A stretch of 64,000 bases of DNA from Acidovorax kalamii (GTDB taxonomy: Bacteria; Pseudomonadota; Gammaproteobacteria; Burkholderiales; Burkholderiaceae_C): assembly GCF_002245625.1 (NCBI RefSeq), contig NZ_NOIG01000003.1:62001-126000 (forward strand), written 5' to 3'. The position numbers and the translations under genes were made by a program. The notes under the pieces are model-generated. The model was not told where the DNA came from. It saw only the letters and a program-made list of their open reading frames with translations, and did no database searches. Shown here one piece after another: positions 25,637 through 33,749 of the stretch (positions are counted from its first letter, which is position 1; every line of letters starts with the position of its first letter).

Positions 25637-28474
25637 ATGCCTGCCGCCGGTCACGACCCTGCCCCTCCCGCGCCCCCTGATCAGCCCCGGTCGAACCGGG
25701 CTGCCCTGGTCGCCGCCTGGGCCCAGGCCCTGCGCCAGCGCGCCGATGCGGCCACGCTGCAGGCGCTGGCCCCGCTGACCGACGCTGAGGCTGCACGCGT
25801 GATGGCGCTGCTGCGCGACGGGGCCGCACCAGCCTCTTCTGTGGCCCCCATCGCTTCGTCGGCGCCAGCCCCTGCGGCATCCGGTGTGGTCGCAGGCCAA
25901 TTCCGCCCCCGGCTCACCCTCATGACCCTGGGCCGGGGCGACGGCCTGCTGGGCATGGCGCCGCAGGGCAAGCTGGGGCCGCGCGGCGACAGCGTGACCC
26001 TGGCACAGATCGACTGGACCTACCGCACCGATACCGGCGCGCAATGGGAGACCGCCGCGCCCACCTCGGTGCTCAACGCCCGCCCCGCACCCGTGCAAGA
26101 CCTGTACGACACCGGCGGCCCCGTGCTGCGCATGCAGCGCAACCTGGCCGCCGAGGCCGACGCCATGGACCGCGTGTGGGACCTGGGCCTGACCCCCGTG
26201 GACCCCAAAAGCCTGCAGTGGCGCCACCGCGCGGCCGCCGCCACGCTGGGCCCCGTGTGGACCCTGGTGCAGGAGGCGCACTTTGGCGACTTCTGGGCCG
26301 ACATGGTTCCGCAGTTGCGCGCCGAGGGCTGGAGCGTGGTGGTGCACCCCGGCTTCGCACACGAAAGCGTGCCCGTGTCGCGCTGGAAGCTGGTCATCGC
26401 CCCCGACACCGGCGAGCTACTGGCCAAAGAGGTGGATGGCCCGCTGGGCACCCGCCAGCGCCCCGTGCAGAAGCTGCACCTGCCCGAACGCGAAGGCGCC
26501 TGGCTGCTGAGCCTGGGCATCGAGATCGACGGCGTGGTGCTGGACCTGGCCCCCATGCTGGCCGACCTGCTGCGCCGCGACGTGCGCTGGCTCAACGCGC
26601 GGCAGATGGCGGCCATCGACGACATCGCCATCATCTCGCTGCGCGCACCAGGCGGGCGCCGCATCGACGCACCCGCCGGGCCGCTCAAGGCCATCGTGGG
26701 CGCCATGGTGGACCTGTTGACGGACCCCACCCGCAAACAGCTGAAGGACGGCGACCCGCTGCGCCTGGGCGCCTGGGAGGCCCGGCGTATCGAGGCTCTG
26801 CGTGCCGGGCTGGTGCAAGCGCACCGCGTAGGCACGGTGAACGGCTGGAGCAACGACTGGCAGCTGCAGGGCGACGCGGGCCTGGCCCAGCTGGCGCAGC
26901 GCCTGCGCCGCATCGGCACACCGCAGCCCGTGGCCGCGCCGCAGGGCCTGCAGGTGCAGCTGCGCCCCTACCAGCTCGACGGCCTGGCCTGGCTGCAGTA
27001 CCTGCGCGCCCAGGGCCTGGGCGGCATATTGGCCGACGACATGGGCCTGGGCAAAACCGCACAGGCGCTGGCCCACGTGCTGGCTGAAAAGGAGGCCGGC
27101 CGCCTCACCCGCCCCGCCCTGGTCGTGCTGCCCACCTCGCTGCTCTTCAACTGGCAGGCTGAGGCCGCGCGCATGGCACCGGGCCTGCGGGTGCTGGCCC
27201 TGCATGGCGCGAGCCGGGGCCAGCGCTATCTGCAGATTGCCGACCATGACCTGGTGCTGACCACCTACCCGCTGCTCTGGCGTGACGTGGATGCGCTGGC
27301 GGCAGAGCCCTTTCACCTGCTGATCCTGGACGAAGCCCAGATGGTGAAGAACGCCGGCAGCCGCAGCGCCCGCGCCCTGCGCAAGCTGCAGGCGCCACAC
27401 CTGCTGTGCCTGACGGGCACGCCGCTCGAAAACCACCTGGGTGAGCTGTGGGCGCAGTTCGACTTTTTGATGCCCGGCTTTCTGGGAGACATGCGCAGCT
27501 TCAACGCGCGCTGGCGCAAGCCCATCGAAGAGAACGGCGAAACCCTGCGCGCCCAGCTGCTGGCCCAGCGCGTGCGCCCCTTCATCCTGCGCCGCCGCAA
27601 GCAGGATGTGGCCACCGAGCTGCCGCCGCGCACCGAAACCATCTTGCGCGTGCAGCTGCAGGGCAAGCAGCGCGAGCTGTACGAGGCCGTGCGCACCACG
27701 GCCGACAAGCAGGTACGCCGCGCGCTGGAGCGCCAGAGCTTTGATGGCGCGCAGATCACCATCCTGGATGCACTGCTCAAGTTGCGCCAGGTGTGCTGCG
27801 ACCCGCGCCTGGTCAAAGGCGCGAAGATCCACCCCGGCACCGAACGGGCCAAGCTCGAACTGCTGGCCGACATGCTGCCCGCCCTGGTCGAAGAAGGCCG
27901 ACGCGTGCTGGTGTTCTCGCAGTTCACCGAAATGCTGATGCTGGCCGCCGAACAGCTGGACGCGCTGGCCCTGCCCTACCTCACCCTCACCGGCCAGACG
28001 CCACCGGGCCAGCGCGGCGCGGTGGTAAAACGTTTTCAGGCGCAGGACGCGACCAGCGCACCCGTCCTGCTGGTGAGCCTCAAGGCCGGCGGCACAGGCC
28101 TCAACCTCACGGCCGCCGACACCGTGATCCACCTCGACCCCTGGTGGAACCCCGCCGTGGAGGAGCAGGCCACCGCCCGCGCCCACCGCATCGGGCAGGA
28201 CCAGCCCGTGTTCGTCTACAAGCTGGTGGTGGAAGGCAGCATCGAAGAGCGCATGCTGGAGCTGCAGGCGCGCAAGGCGGCGCTGGCCAGCGGCGTGCTG
28301 GGCCACGACGCGGCCGGTGCGCTCAAGTTCAGCGAGGCCGATCTGCAAGCCCTGTTGGCACCACTGGCCGAGCCCGCCGACAACCCGCTCGCCATTCCGG
28401 GTGAGGATGCGAAACGTTGGGGTGGCACCGGCCAGCGCCGCCCGCGCCCGATGCAGCCACCAGAATATGAATAA
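25637..28474 (+). CDS. SNF2-family DEAD/DEAH helicase/translocase
   Basis: A 945-residue ATP-dependent DNA translocase. The N-terminal 440 residues are a poorly characterised bacterial extension. The SNF2 core starts at QVQLRPYQLDGLAWLQYL, with Walker A DDMGLGKT near 468-475, LVVLPTSLLFNW, and the Walker B box LDEAQ near 565. The C-terminal helicase half has VLVFSQFTEM, LVSLKAGGTGLNLT and the arginine-finger region RAHRIGQDQPV. It is probably a repair or chromatin-remodelling-like factor. It stands alone on the strand, and the next gene is the adaptive response gene ada. The last codons and stop (Y-E-stop) are part of a dispersed repeat copy, so the C-terminus may have been altered by that element. 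Confidence 0.9.
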   Translation: MPAAGHDPAPPAPPDQPRSNRAALVAAWAQALRQRADAATLQALAPLTDAEAARVMALLRDGAAPASSVAPIASSAPAPAASGVVAGQFRPRLTLMTLGRGDGLLGMAPQGKLGPRGDSVTLAQIDWTYRTDTGAQWETAAPTSVLNARPAPVQDLYDTGGPVLRMQRNLAAEADAMDRVWDLGLTPVDPKSLQWRHRAAAATLGPVWTLVQEAHFGDFWADMVPQLRAEGWSVVVHPGFAHESVPVSRWKLVIAPDTGELLAKEVDGPLGTRQRPVQKLHLPEREGAWLLSLGIEIDGVVLDLAPMLADLLRRDVRWLNARQMAAIDDIAIISLRAPGGRRIDAPAGPLKAIVGAMVDLLTDPTRKQLKDGDPLRLGAWEARRIEALRAGLVQAHRVGTVNGWSNDWQLQGDAGLAQLAQRLRRIGTPQPVAAPQGLQVQLRPYQLDGLAWLQYLRAQGLGGILADDMGLGKTAQALAHVLAEKEAGRLTRPALVVLPTSLLFNWQAEAARMAPGLRVLALHGASRGQRYLQIADHDLVLTTYPLLWRDVDALAAEPFHLLILDEAQMVKNAGSRSARALRKLQAPHLLCLTGTPLENHLGELWAQFDFLMPGFLGDMRSFNARWRKPIEENGETLRAQLLAQRVRPFILRRRKQDVATELPPRTETILRVQLQGKQRELYEAVRTTADKQVRRALERQSFDGAQITILDALLKLRQVCCDPRLVKGAKIHPGTERAKLELLADMLPALVEEGRRVLVFSQFTEMLMLAAEQLDALALPYLTLTGQTPPGQRGAVVKRFQAQDATSAPVLLVSLKAGGTGLNLTAADTVIHLDPWWNPAVEEQATARAHRIGQDQPVFVYKLVVEGSIEERMLELQARKAALASGVLGHDAAGALKFSEADLQALLAPLAEPADNPLAIPGEDAKRWGGTGQRRPRPMQPPEYE

Positions 28475-28532
28475 AAATGGCCTCTACCGCCTGATAGGAA
28501 TGCCTTTATAGCTATCAAAACAATAGTATTTG
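28468..28532 (-). repeat. Dispersed hairpin repeat, copy C
   Basis: Overlaps the last codons of the SNF2 gene and extends downstream. In family orientation (minus) it runs CTATT-GTTTT-GATAGC, a core, GCGGTAGAGGCC and a T-rich end. It is nearly identical to copy D at the edge encoding the terminal Y-E-stop. Confidence 0.7.
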
Positions 28533-28577
28533 ATGGGCGAACAGGGGCAACCGACGGCGCACCCAGTCGAGGTGCAG

Positions 28578-28590
28578 AATTCAAAAGCAA
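28578..28590 (+). promoter_or_regulatory. Candidate Ada box
   Basis: AAT-TCAAAA-GCAA matches the E. coli Ada-box pattern of an A box (AAT) and a B box (GCAA) separated by 6 bp. It lies 102 bp upstream of the ada start. It suggests methylated Ada activates its own operon, as in the classical adaptive response. The match is short and could be chance, but the position is apt. Confidence 0.6.
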
Positions 28591-28692
28591 GCTTCGGAGT
28601 GCGCTCCGCGCGCGCCGTTTCTACAGTGAGGGCATCGCAACGCCATCTGTTCGCACCCCGTGTGTGAACAGGTTCTTTTCGGAGCCCTCACC

Positions 28693-29877
28693 ATGCAAGC
28701 CCTAGCCACCGTAGTTTCTTCACCACCCCCACTGCCCATGCCAACCCGCCCGGCACCCCGACGCACCCAGGCAGCGCAACAAGCCGCCGCCACCCAGGCC
28801 GACCCGCGCTGGGCGGCGGTGCTGGCGCGCAGTGCGGCGGCAGACGGCAGCTTCTGGTATTCGGTGTTGTCCACAGGCGTGTACTGCCGCCCCAGCTGCG
28901 CGGCGCGCACGCCCCGGCCCGAGAACGTGCGCTTCCACGCCAGCTGCGCCGACGCAGAAAACGCAGGCTTTCGCCCCTGCCAGCGCTGCAAGCCGCAGCA
29001 GCCCTCCGCGGTGTCGCACCATGCCGAATGGGTGACCCAGGCCTGCCGCTTCATCGAAGCCGATGCGGCCGAGGGCCGCGCACCCACGCTCGATGCGCTG
29101 GCCGCCCGGCTGGGACTGAGCAGCTCGCACCTGCACCGCATCTTCAAGCAGGCCACGGGCCTCACGCCCAAGGCCTACGCCGCCGCGCAGCGCGAGCAGC
29201 GCGTGCGCAGCGCACTGGGGCACACCACCGATTCGGTGACCGAGGCCATCTACGGCGCGGGCTACCAGTCCAGCAGCCGCTTCTACGAAAAATCGGCCCA
29301 GGTGCTGGGCATGACCCCCGCGCGCTACCGCGCCGGCGGCGCGGCGCAGCGCATCCACTTTGCCGTGGCGCAATGCTCGCTGGGTGCCCTCCTCGTGGCG
29401 CACAGCGGCCAGGGCTTGTGCGCCATCCTGCTCGGCGACGACCCGGATGTGCTGGTGCGCGATCTGCAAGACCGGTTTGCCCAGGCCCAACTGGTGGGCG
29501 GCGACGCCGGTTTTGAATTGCTGGTGGCCCAGGTCGTGGCCTTTGTCGAGGCACCAGGGCGGGGGCTGGATTTGCCGCTGGATGTGCGGGGCACGGCCTT
29601 CCAGCAGCGCGTGTGGCAGGCGCTGCGCACCATCCCACCCGGGCAGACAGCGAGTTATGCCGAGATTGCAGCGCGCATCGGCGCCCCTGCCGCCACCCGC
29701 GCGGTGGCGCAGGCCTGCGGCGCCAACGCGCTGGCCGTGGCCATCCCCTGCCACCGGGTGGTGAGGAGCGACGGGGCGCTCTCAGGCTACCGCTGGGGTG
29801 TGGAGCGCAAGCGTGCGCTGCTGGAGCGCGAGTCCGGCGCCGCCGCACCCACGCGCCTGCAGGAGAAGGCCGCATGA
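28693..29877 (+). CDS. ada: Bifunctional Ada: transcriptional activator and O6-alkylguanine-DNA methyltransferase
   Basis: A 394-residue protein with the full Ada layout. The N-terminal zinc domain has C65, C69, C96 and C99 in VYCRPSCA and PCQRCKP, which accept methyl groups from phosphotriesters. The AraC-type DNA-binding region (about 115-215) reads PTLDALAARLGLSSSHLHRI. The C-terminal methyltransferase has active-site C353 in IPCHRV. Start ATG 28693 has GGAG 7 bp upstream. The in-frame GTG at 28660 is less likely. The N-terminus carries about 35 extra Pro/Ala-rich residues. The stop overlaps the next gene by 4 bp (ATGA), so ada, the 2OG oxygenase and alkB form one operon. Confidence 0.95.
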   Translation: MQALATVVSSPPPLPMPTRPAPRRTQAAQQAAATQADPRWAAVLARSAAADGSFWYSVLSTGVYCRPSCAARTPRPENVRFHASCADAENAGFRPCQRCKPQQPSAVSHHAEWVTQACRFIEADAAEGRAPTLDALAARLGLSSSHLHRIFKQATGLTPKAYAAAQREQRVRSALGHTTDSVTEAIYGAGYQSSSRFYEKSAQVLGMTPARYRAGGAAQRIHFAVAQCSLGALLVAHSGQGLCAILLGDDPDVLVRDLQDRFAQAQLVGGDAGFELLVAQVVAFVEAPGRGLDLPLDVRGTAFQQRVWQALRTIPPGQTASYAEIAARIGAPAATRAVAQACGANALAVAIPCHRVVRSDGALSGYRWGVERKRALLERESGAAAPTRLQEKAA

Positions 29878-30632
29878 GTGGCTTGAGCGCCCTGCCCCAC
29901 AGCACACCCGGGGCCAGCAGCCCCTGGCCCGGGCGCGTGGCCGCGCTCGACTGGGCCCAGGCCACCGACGACCTGCACACCCAGGGCCACACAGTGCTGC
30001 CGCAACTGCTGAGCGCTGAGGAATGCACGGCCCTCGCCGGGCTCTATCGCCAACCGGGCCCACCTCTGTTCCGGAGCCGGGTGGTCATGCAGCGCCACGG
30101 CTTTGGCCTGGGCGAGTACCAGTATTTCAGCTACCCGCTGCCGGACATGGTGGCCGGGCTGCGTGACGCGCTCTACCCGCAACTGCAGCCCATCGCCAAC
30201 CACTGGAATGCCGCCATGGGCATCGACGTGCGCTACCCCGCGCAGCACGCCGACTTCATCGCCCGCTGCCATGCGGCCGGGCAACTGCGCCCCACGCCAC
30301 TGCTGCTGCAGTACGCACCGGGCGACTACAACTGCCTGCACCAGGACCTGTATGGCGAACATGTGTTCCCGCTGCAGGTGGCCATCCTGCTGTCGGAGCC
30401 CGGCCGCGACTTCACCGGCGGCGAATTCGTATTGACCGAACAACGCCCCCGCATGCAGTCGCGGGCCGAGGTCATGCCTCTGCGCCAGGGTGACGCCGTG
30501 GCGTTTGCCGTGCACCACCGCCCGGTACAGGGCACACGCGGCACCTACCGCGTGAACCTGCGCCACGGCGTGAGCCGCGTGCGGTCAGGGCAGCGTCACA
30601 CAATGGGCATCATTTTTCATGATGCTGAATAG
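29874..30632 (+). CDS. 2-oxoglutarate/Fe(II)-dependent oxygenase
   Basis: A 252-residue oxygenase of a family found beside ada and alkB. ATG 29874 overlaps the ada stop by 4 bp. The iron-binding HxD is in YNCLHQDLYGEHVFPLQ, the distal histidine is in FAVHHRPVQ, and the 2OG-binding arginine is in RGTYRVNLRHGVSRV. The double-stranded beta-helix core runs from about 135 to 245. Its place in the operon supports a role in DNA or RNA dealkylation, though the substrate is unknown. It is followed 6 bp later by alkB. Confidence 0.85.
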   Translation: MSGLSALPHSTPGASSPWPGRVAALDWAQATDDLHTQGHTVLPQLLSAEECTALAGLYRQPGPPLFRSRVVMQRHGFGLGEYQYFSYPLPDMVAGLRDALYPQLQPIANHWNAAMGIDVRYPAQHADFIARCHAAGQLRPTPLLLQYAPGDYNCLHQDLYGEHVFPLQVAILLSEPGRDFTGGEFVLTEQRPRMQSRAEVMPLRQGDAVAFAVHHRPVQGTRGTYRVNLRHGVSRVRSGQRHTMGIIFHDAE

Positions 30633-30638
30633 GTGGCG

Positions 30639-31295
30639 ATGACCCTCGGCCTGTTTGACGACCTGCCCGCCACGCCCCAGGCCCCCGAGTGGCTGGAGCC
30701 GGGTGCCGTGGTGCTGCGTGGCTTTGCCCTGCCGCAGGCAATTGAGTTGCTGCAGGCCGTCGATGCCATCACGGCCCAGGCGCCCTTCAGGCACCTCATC
30801 ACGCCCGGCGGGCAGCGCATGTCGGTGGCCATGAGCAACACTGGCGCGTTGGGCTGGATCAGCGACCGCAGCGGCTACCGCTATGGCCCCACCGACCCCA
30901 CCACCGGCCTGCCCTGGCCGCCCATGCCTGCGCTGTTTCGCCAACTGGCCCGGGAAGCGGCCGAGGCGGCGGGCTACCCCGGCTTTGTGCCCGACGCCTG
31001 CCTCATCAACCGCTACGCGCCCGGCACACGGCTGTCGCTGCACCAGGACCGCGACGAAGGCAACTACGACCACCCCATCGTGTCGGTCTCCCTGGGGATC
31101 CCGGCCATCTTCCTGTGGGGCGGTGCCGAGCGCGCTGACAAGGCCCGGCGTGTGGGCCTGTGGCATGGCGACGTGGTGGTGTGGGGCGGCCCGGCACGGC
31201 TGCGCTTTCATGGCGTGGCGCCGCTGGCCGACGCCAGCCATGCGATGACGAGCGGGTTGCGCATCAACCTCACGTTTCGCAAGGCATCAGGCTGA
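30639..31295 (+). CDS. alkB: DNA oxidative demethylase AlkB
   Basis: A 218-residue Fe(II)/2OG dioxygenase that reverses 1-methyladenine and 3-methylcytosine damage. All key residues are at positions close to E. coli AlkB: H135 and D137 in SLHQDRDE, H191 in RFHGVAPL, and R208 and R214 in RINLTFR. The substrate loop MSVAMSNTGALGW, then YRYGPTDPTTGLPWPPMP is present. ATG 30639 has AGGTGG just upstream; a GTG at 30633 directly after the preceding stop is a weaker choice. Last gene of the ada operon. Confidence 0.95.
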   Translation: MTLGLFDDLPATPQAPEWLEPGAVVLRGFALPQAIELLQAVDAITAQAPFRHLITPGGQRMSVAMSNTGALGWISDRSGYRYGPTDPTTGLPWPPMPALFRQLAREAAEAAGYPGFVPDACLINRYAPGTRLSLHQDRDEGNYDHPIVSVSLGIPAIFLWGGAERADKARRVGLWHGDVVVWGGPARLRFHGVAPLADASHAMTSGLRINLTFRKASG

Positions 31296-31314
31296 TCGCC
31301 CCCGCCGGCCGGGC

Positions 31315-32373
31315 TCAGCGAATGGGGTAACCCGTGGCGCTGCCGATGGCTGCGAGCATCCGGTCGGCGTCCTTGCGCCCCTGCAGGTCCTGCGCCACGG
31401 TGATCTTCTTGCCGCTGCGCAGCTCGGCCTCGATGCGGTAATACACGTTGCGGCGGTTGTTGCTCTCTACCGTGTAGCTCTCCACCACACGCAGCCGGGC
31501 GATTTCGGGGCCGGGCACCTGGTGCCACTGCAGCATCAGGCCCAGCAGGCGCCGCTCGGTGCGCAGGCCCTCGTGGTCGATTTGCACGCGCAGGCTGTTG
31601 GCCAGCGCATAAAACGCGGCCACCAGCACCGCGCCCCCCAAACCGCCAAACCCCAGGCGAAAAAGCCAGGGCGCGATGTCGGACTGGGCTTCCTGCTCCC
31701 AGGGCACCAGCGCGCCCACAGCCAGAAACAGCGCCCCCACCATGCCCAGCCCCAGCTTGAGGCCCCACCAGCGCCCAGCCGGAAAGTGCATCTGCACCCC
31801 GCCGGGGATTTTTTCGAGCTTGCCGGGAGCGCCCGCTGCAACGGCTTTGCTCGCCTGCTGGTTGAGCGGCTTGCCCCCGCGCAGCACAAACACCAGCAGG
31901 CCCACGCCCACACCGCCAAACAACACCACAAACACCATCTTGAACGCCAGCAGCCCGGGCCGCAGGCTGCGGTCGATCACGGCATCGGCCGGGTGCGAGG
32001 GATTGACCCAGACCTGCACCGGCTGCCCGGCACGCAGCGCCTGCTCCAGCCGCTCGCCCAGCGCCTCCTGAAAGTCGCCCACGTTGTCGCCGCCACCGCT
32101 GATGGCCACACGTTCGCCCTCGTACGCCCGGCCCGCCACCTCGTAGCGGTAGCGCGCCGTCACGTGGTACGAAGTGGATTTGCTGCTGCGGCTGCTGTTC
32201 AGGCTCGCGGCCAGCAGCGTGGCGTTGACCGGCTGCCAGAACTGCATGCGCGACCAGTCGTACAGCGTGGGCAACACGCTCAGCAGCAGCATGCCCACGC
32301 CCACGGCGGCAAAAGGCAGGGCAAACAAGCCCATTACCCAAAGGCCCGGCTGTTTCTTGCCCGGTTTGTCCAT
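31315..32373 (-). CDS. DUF3592-domain membrane protein
   Basis: A 352-residue inner-membrane protein of unknown function. TM1 lies at about 11-33 (WVMGLFALPFAAVGVGMLLL). The DUF3592 segment reads TSYHVTARYRYEVAGRAYEG, then VWVNPSHPADAVIDRSLRPG. Further helices lie at about 145-167 (FKMVFVVLFGGVGVGLLVFVL), 215-235 and 250-275. The C-terminal soluble part has VESYTVESNNRRNVYYRIEA. Start 32373 is chosen because GGGAG lies 6 bp upstream; ATGs at 32379 and 32388 would place that sequence too close or inside the gene. It converges with alkB. Confidence 0.83.
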   Translation of the reverse strand: MDKPGKKQPGLWVMGLFALPFAAVGVGMLLLSVLPTLYDWSRMQFWQPVNATLLAASLNSSRSSKSTSYHVTARYRYEVAGRAYEGERVAISGGGDNVGDFQEALGERLEQALRAGQPVQVWVNPSHPADAVIDRSLRPGLLAFKMVFVVLFGGVGVGLLVFVLRGGKPLNQQASKAVAAGAPGKLEKIPGGVQMHFPAGRWWGLKLGLGMVGALFLAVGALVPWEQEAQSDIAPWLFRLGFGGLGGAVLVAAFYALANSLRVQIDHEGLRTERRLLGLMLQWHQVPGPEIARLRVVESYTVESNNRRNVYYRIEAELRSGKKITVAQDLQGRKDADRMLAAIGSATGYPIR

Positions 32374-32477
32374 AGGCATCTCCCGCACCGCACTGCGGCG
32401 GCTGGGGTGATTCTGCGGGCAAAGCCAGTCTTCTGGCCAGTTTTTGCAAAGGCGCAGGGCTTGCGAGCGTCAGCCCC

Positions 32478-32861
32478 TCAGCGCTCGATCACGTCGTTGT
32501 TGCTGCCATTGCGCGAGATGCGCGACTTGAACCCCACAGGCACGTAGACGGTGTTGCCGCTGCCATCCAGCTCGATGCGCTCCACCGTGGCGGTCTTGAG
32601 CACAAAAATGCGGTTGTTCATGCCCGCCACGATCAGCCGCGCCACCGTGTTGCCCGCGGCCACCGTCACGTCGTTGCGCGCGCCGGTCACCTCCAGGTCG
32701 TAGATGCCGGTCTTGTCAATGGTCTTGTCCATGCTGATGCCGTCCACGGTGACCACATGTCCTTCGTCCGACGTGCCGCCGCAGGCCGACAGCACAGACA
32801 TGAACAAGGCGCACACCAGGTTGCGCGGCGAAAACAGGGTGATGGCGTTTTGCAGATTCAT
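32478..32861 (-). CDS. DUF3060-domain lipoprotein
   Basis: A 127-residue probable lipoprotein. The signal sequence ends in a perfect lipobox, LSAC, in FMSVLSACGG. The mature part is a DUF3060-type beta-helix-like stretch (YDLEVTGARNDVTVAAGNTV, then IVAGMNNRIFVLKTATVERI and ELDGSGNTVYVPVG) with repeating N-x-V/I turns. It ends ISRNGSNNDVIER. It is transcribed divergently from the second response regulator, with that regulator's apparent binding repeats in the shared region, so it is a likely target. Function unknown. Confidence 0.85.
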   Translation of the reverse strand: MNLQNAITLFSPRNLVCALFMSVLSACGGTSDEGHVVTVDGISMDKTIDKTGIYDLEVTGARNDVTVAAGNTVARLIVAGMNNRIFVLKTATVERIELDGSGNTVYVPVGFKSRISRNGSNNDVIER

Positions 32862-32919
32862 ACGGAAGCCCCCAGCCGGGGTGAAAGAAACAGAGAAGCC
32901 CGCAGTCTGCAAAGACCCG

Positions 32920-32978
32920 CATGAAGCCCCCATGAAGCCGCCGCCGTGCCGGGCGCCCCAGATGAAGCTTTCATGAAC
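32920..32978. promoter_or_regulatory. Two pairs of 11-bp-period CATGAAG repeats (response-regulator boxes)
   Basis: ATGAA(G) occurs at 32921, 32932, 32962 and 32973, giving spacings of 11, 30 and 11 bp. The two pairs are copies of an ATGAA-N6-ATGAA box (CTTCAT type on the other strand). Direct repeats on an 11-bp period are the usual target of OmpR-type dimers. They lie between the DUF3060 lipoprotein and the response regulator genes, one pair nearer each gene. Confidence 0.6.
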
Positions 32979-33065
32979 ACCCACTGCGCGTGCCCCCCTG
33001 CGCGGCACGGCCCGCTCCTAGAATCGCCGCGACCGCCCCATTTCTCACCCCTCACACCCTGTCGC

Positions 33066-33749
33066 ATGGCCAGCATCCTTCTTGTGGAAGACGATCTCCC
33101 TCTGGGCAACTCGCTGCAGCGCGTGCTCACCGTGGCGGGCCACCATGTGGTGTGGCTGCGCACCTGCGCCGATGCACGCCGGTTTCTGCAAGAACAGACC
33201 TTTGCCCTGGTGCTGCTGGACATTGGCCTGCCGGACGAGACGGGGCTCAGCCTGCTCGCCTGGCTGCGCGCCCAGGGGCAGGCCACGCCAGTGATGCTGC
33301 TCACCGCCCGCGACAGCGTGGGCGAGCGCGTGCTGGGGCTGGACGCGGGGGCCGACGACTACCTGGGCAAGCCGTTTGCCATCGAAGAGCTGCTGTCGCG
33401 CGTGCGGGCTCTGCTGCGGCGCCACAGCGGGCAGACCAGCAGCGTGTGGCAGATCGGGCCGCTCAGCATCCACACTGCGCGGCGCAGGGTGCAGGTGCAT
33501 GGGCAGGACGTGCACCTCTCCGCCCGCGAATACGACATCCTGCGCGCCCTGGCCGAAGACCCGGGCCGCGTGCTCACCCGCGCGCAGATCGAGGCCAGCT
33601 CCAGCCCTGCCGACACGCTGGACAGCAACGCCACCGACGTGCATGTCTACAAACTGCGGCGCAAGCTGGGCAACCACCTCATCAGCACCGTGCGCGGCGT
33701 GGGCTATGTGCTGGAGGCGCCCACACCCGCCATGGACCCGGCACCATGA
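33066..33749 (+). CDS. OmpR-family response regulator
   Basis: A 227-residue response regulator. The receiver has ED at 8-9, phospho-acceptor D52 in VLLDIGLPDE and the switch lysine in DDYLGKPF. The winged helix reads LSAREYDILRALAEDPGRV and HVYKLRRKLG. Start ATG 33066 (MASILLVEDD) is standard for the family. The stop overlaps its kinase start by 4 bp. Four regularly spaced CATGAAG elements upstream suggest autoregulation and control of the divergent DUF3060 lipoprotein. Confidence 0.93.
   Translation: MASILLVEDDLPLGNSLQRVLTVAGHHVVWLRTCADARRFLQEQTFALVLLDIGLPDETGLSLLAWLRAQGQATPVMLLTARDSVGERVLGLDAGADDYLGKPFAIEELLSRVRALLRRHSGQTSSVWQIGPLSIHTARRRVQVHGQDVHLSAREYDILRALAEDPGRVLTRAQIEASSSPADTLDSNATDVHVYKLRRKLGNHLISTVRGVGYVLEAPTPAMDPAP

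Noticed and set aside
28660..28692. GTG start for ada at 28660
   Set aside because: ATG 28693 has a better-placed GGAG site, and the N-terminus is already longer than usual.
30633..30638. GTG start for alkB directly after the preceding stop
   Set aside because: The ATG 6 bp later is preceded by AGGTGG and gives the usual AlkB opening.
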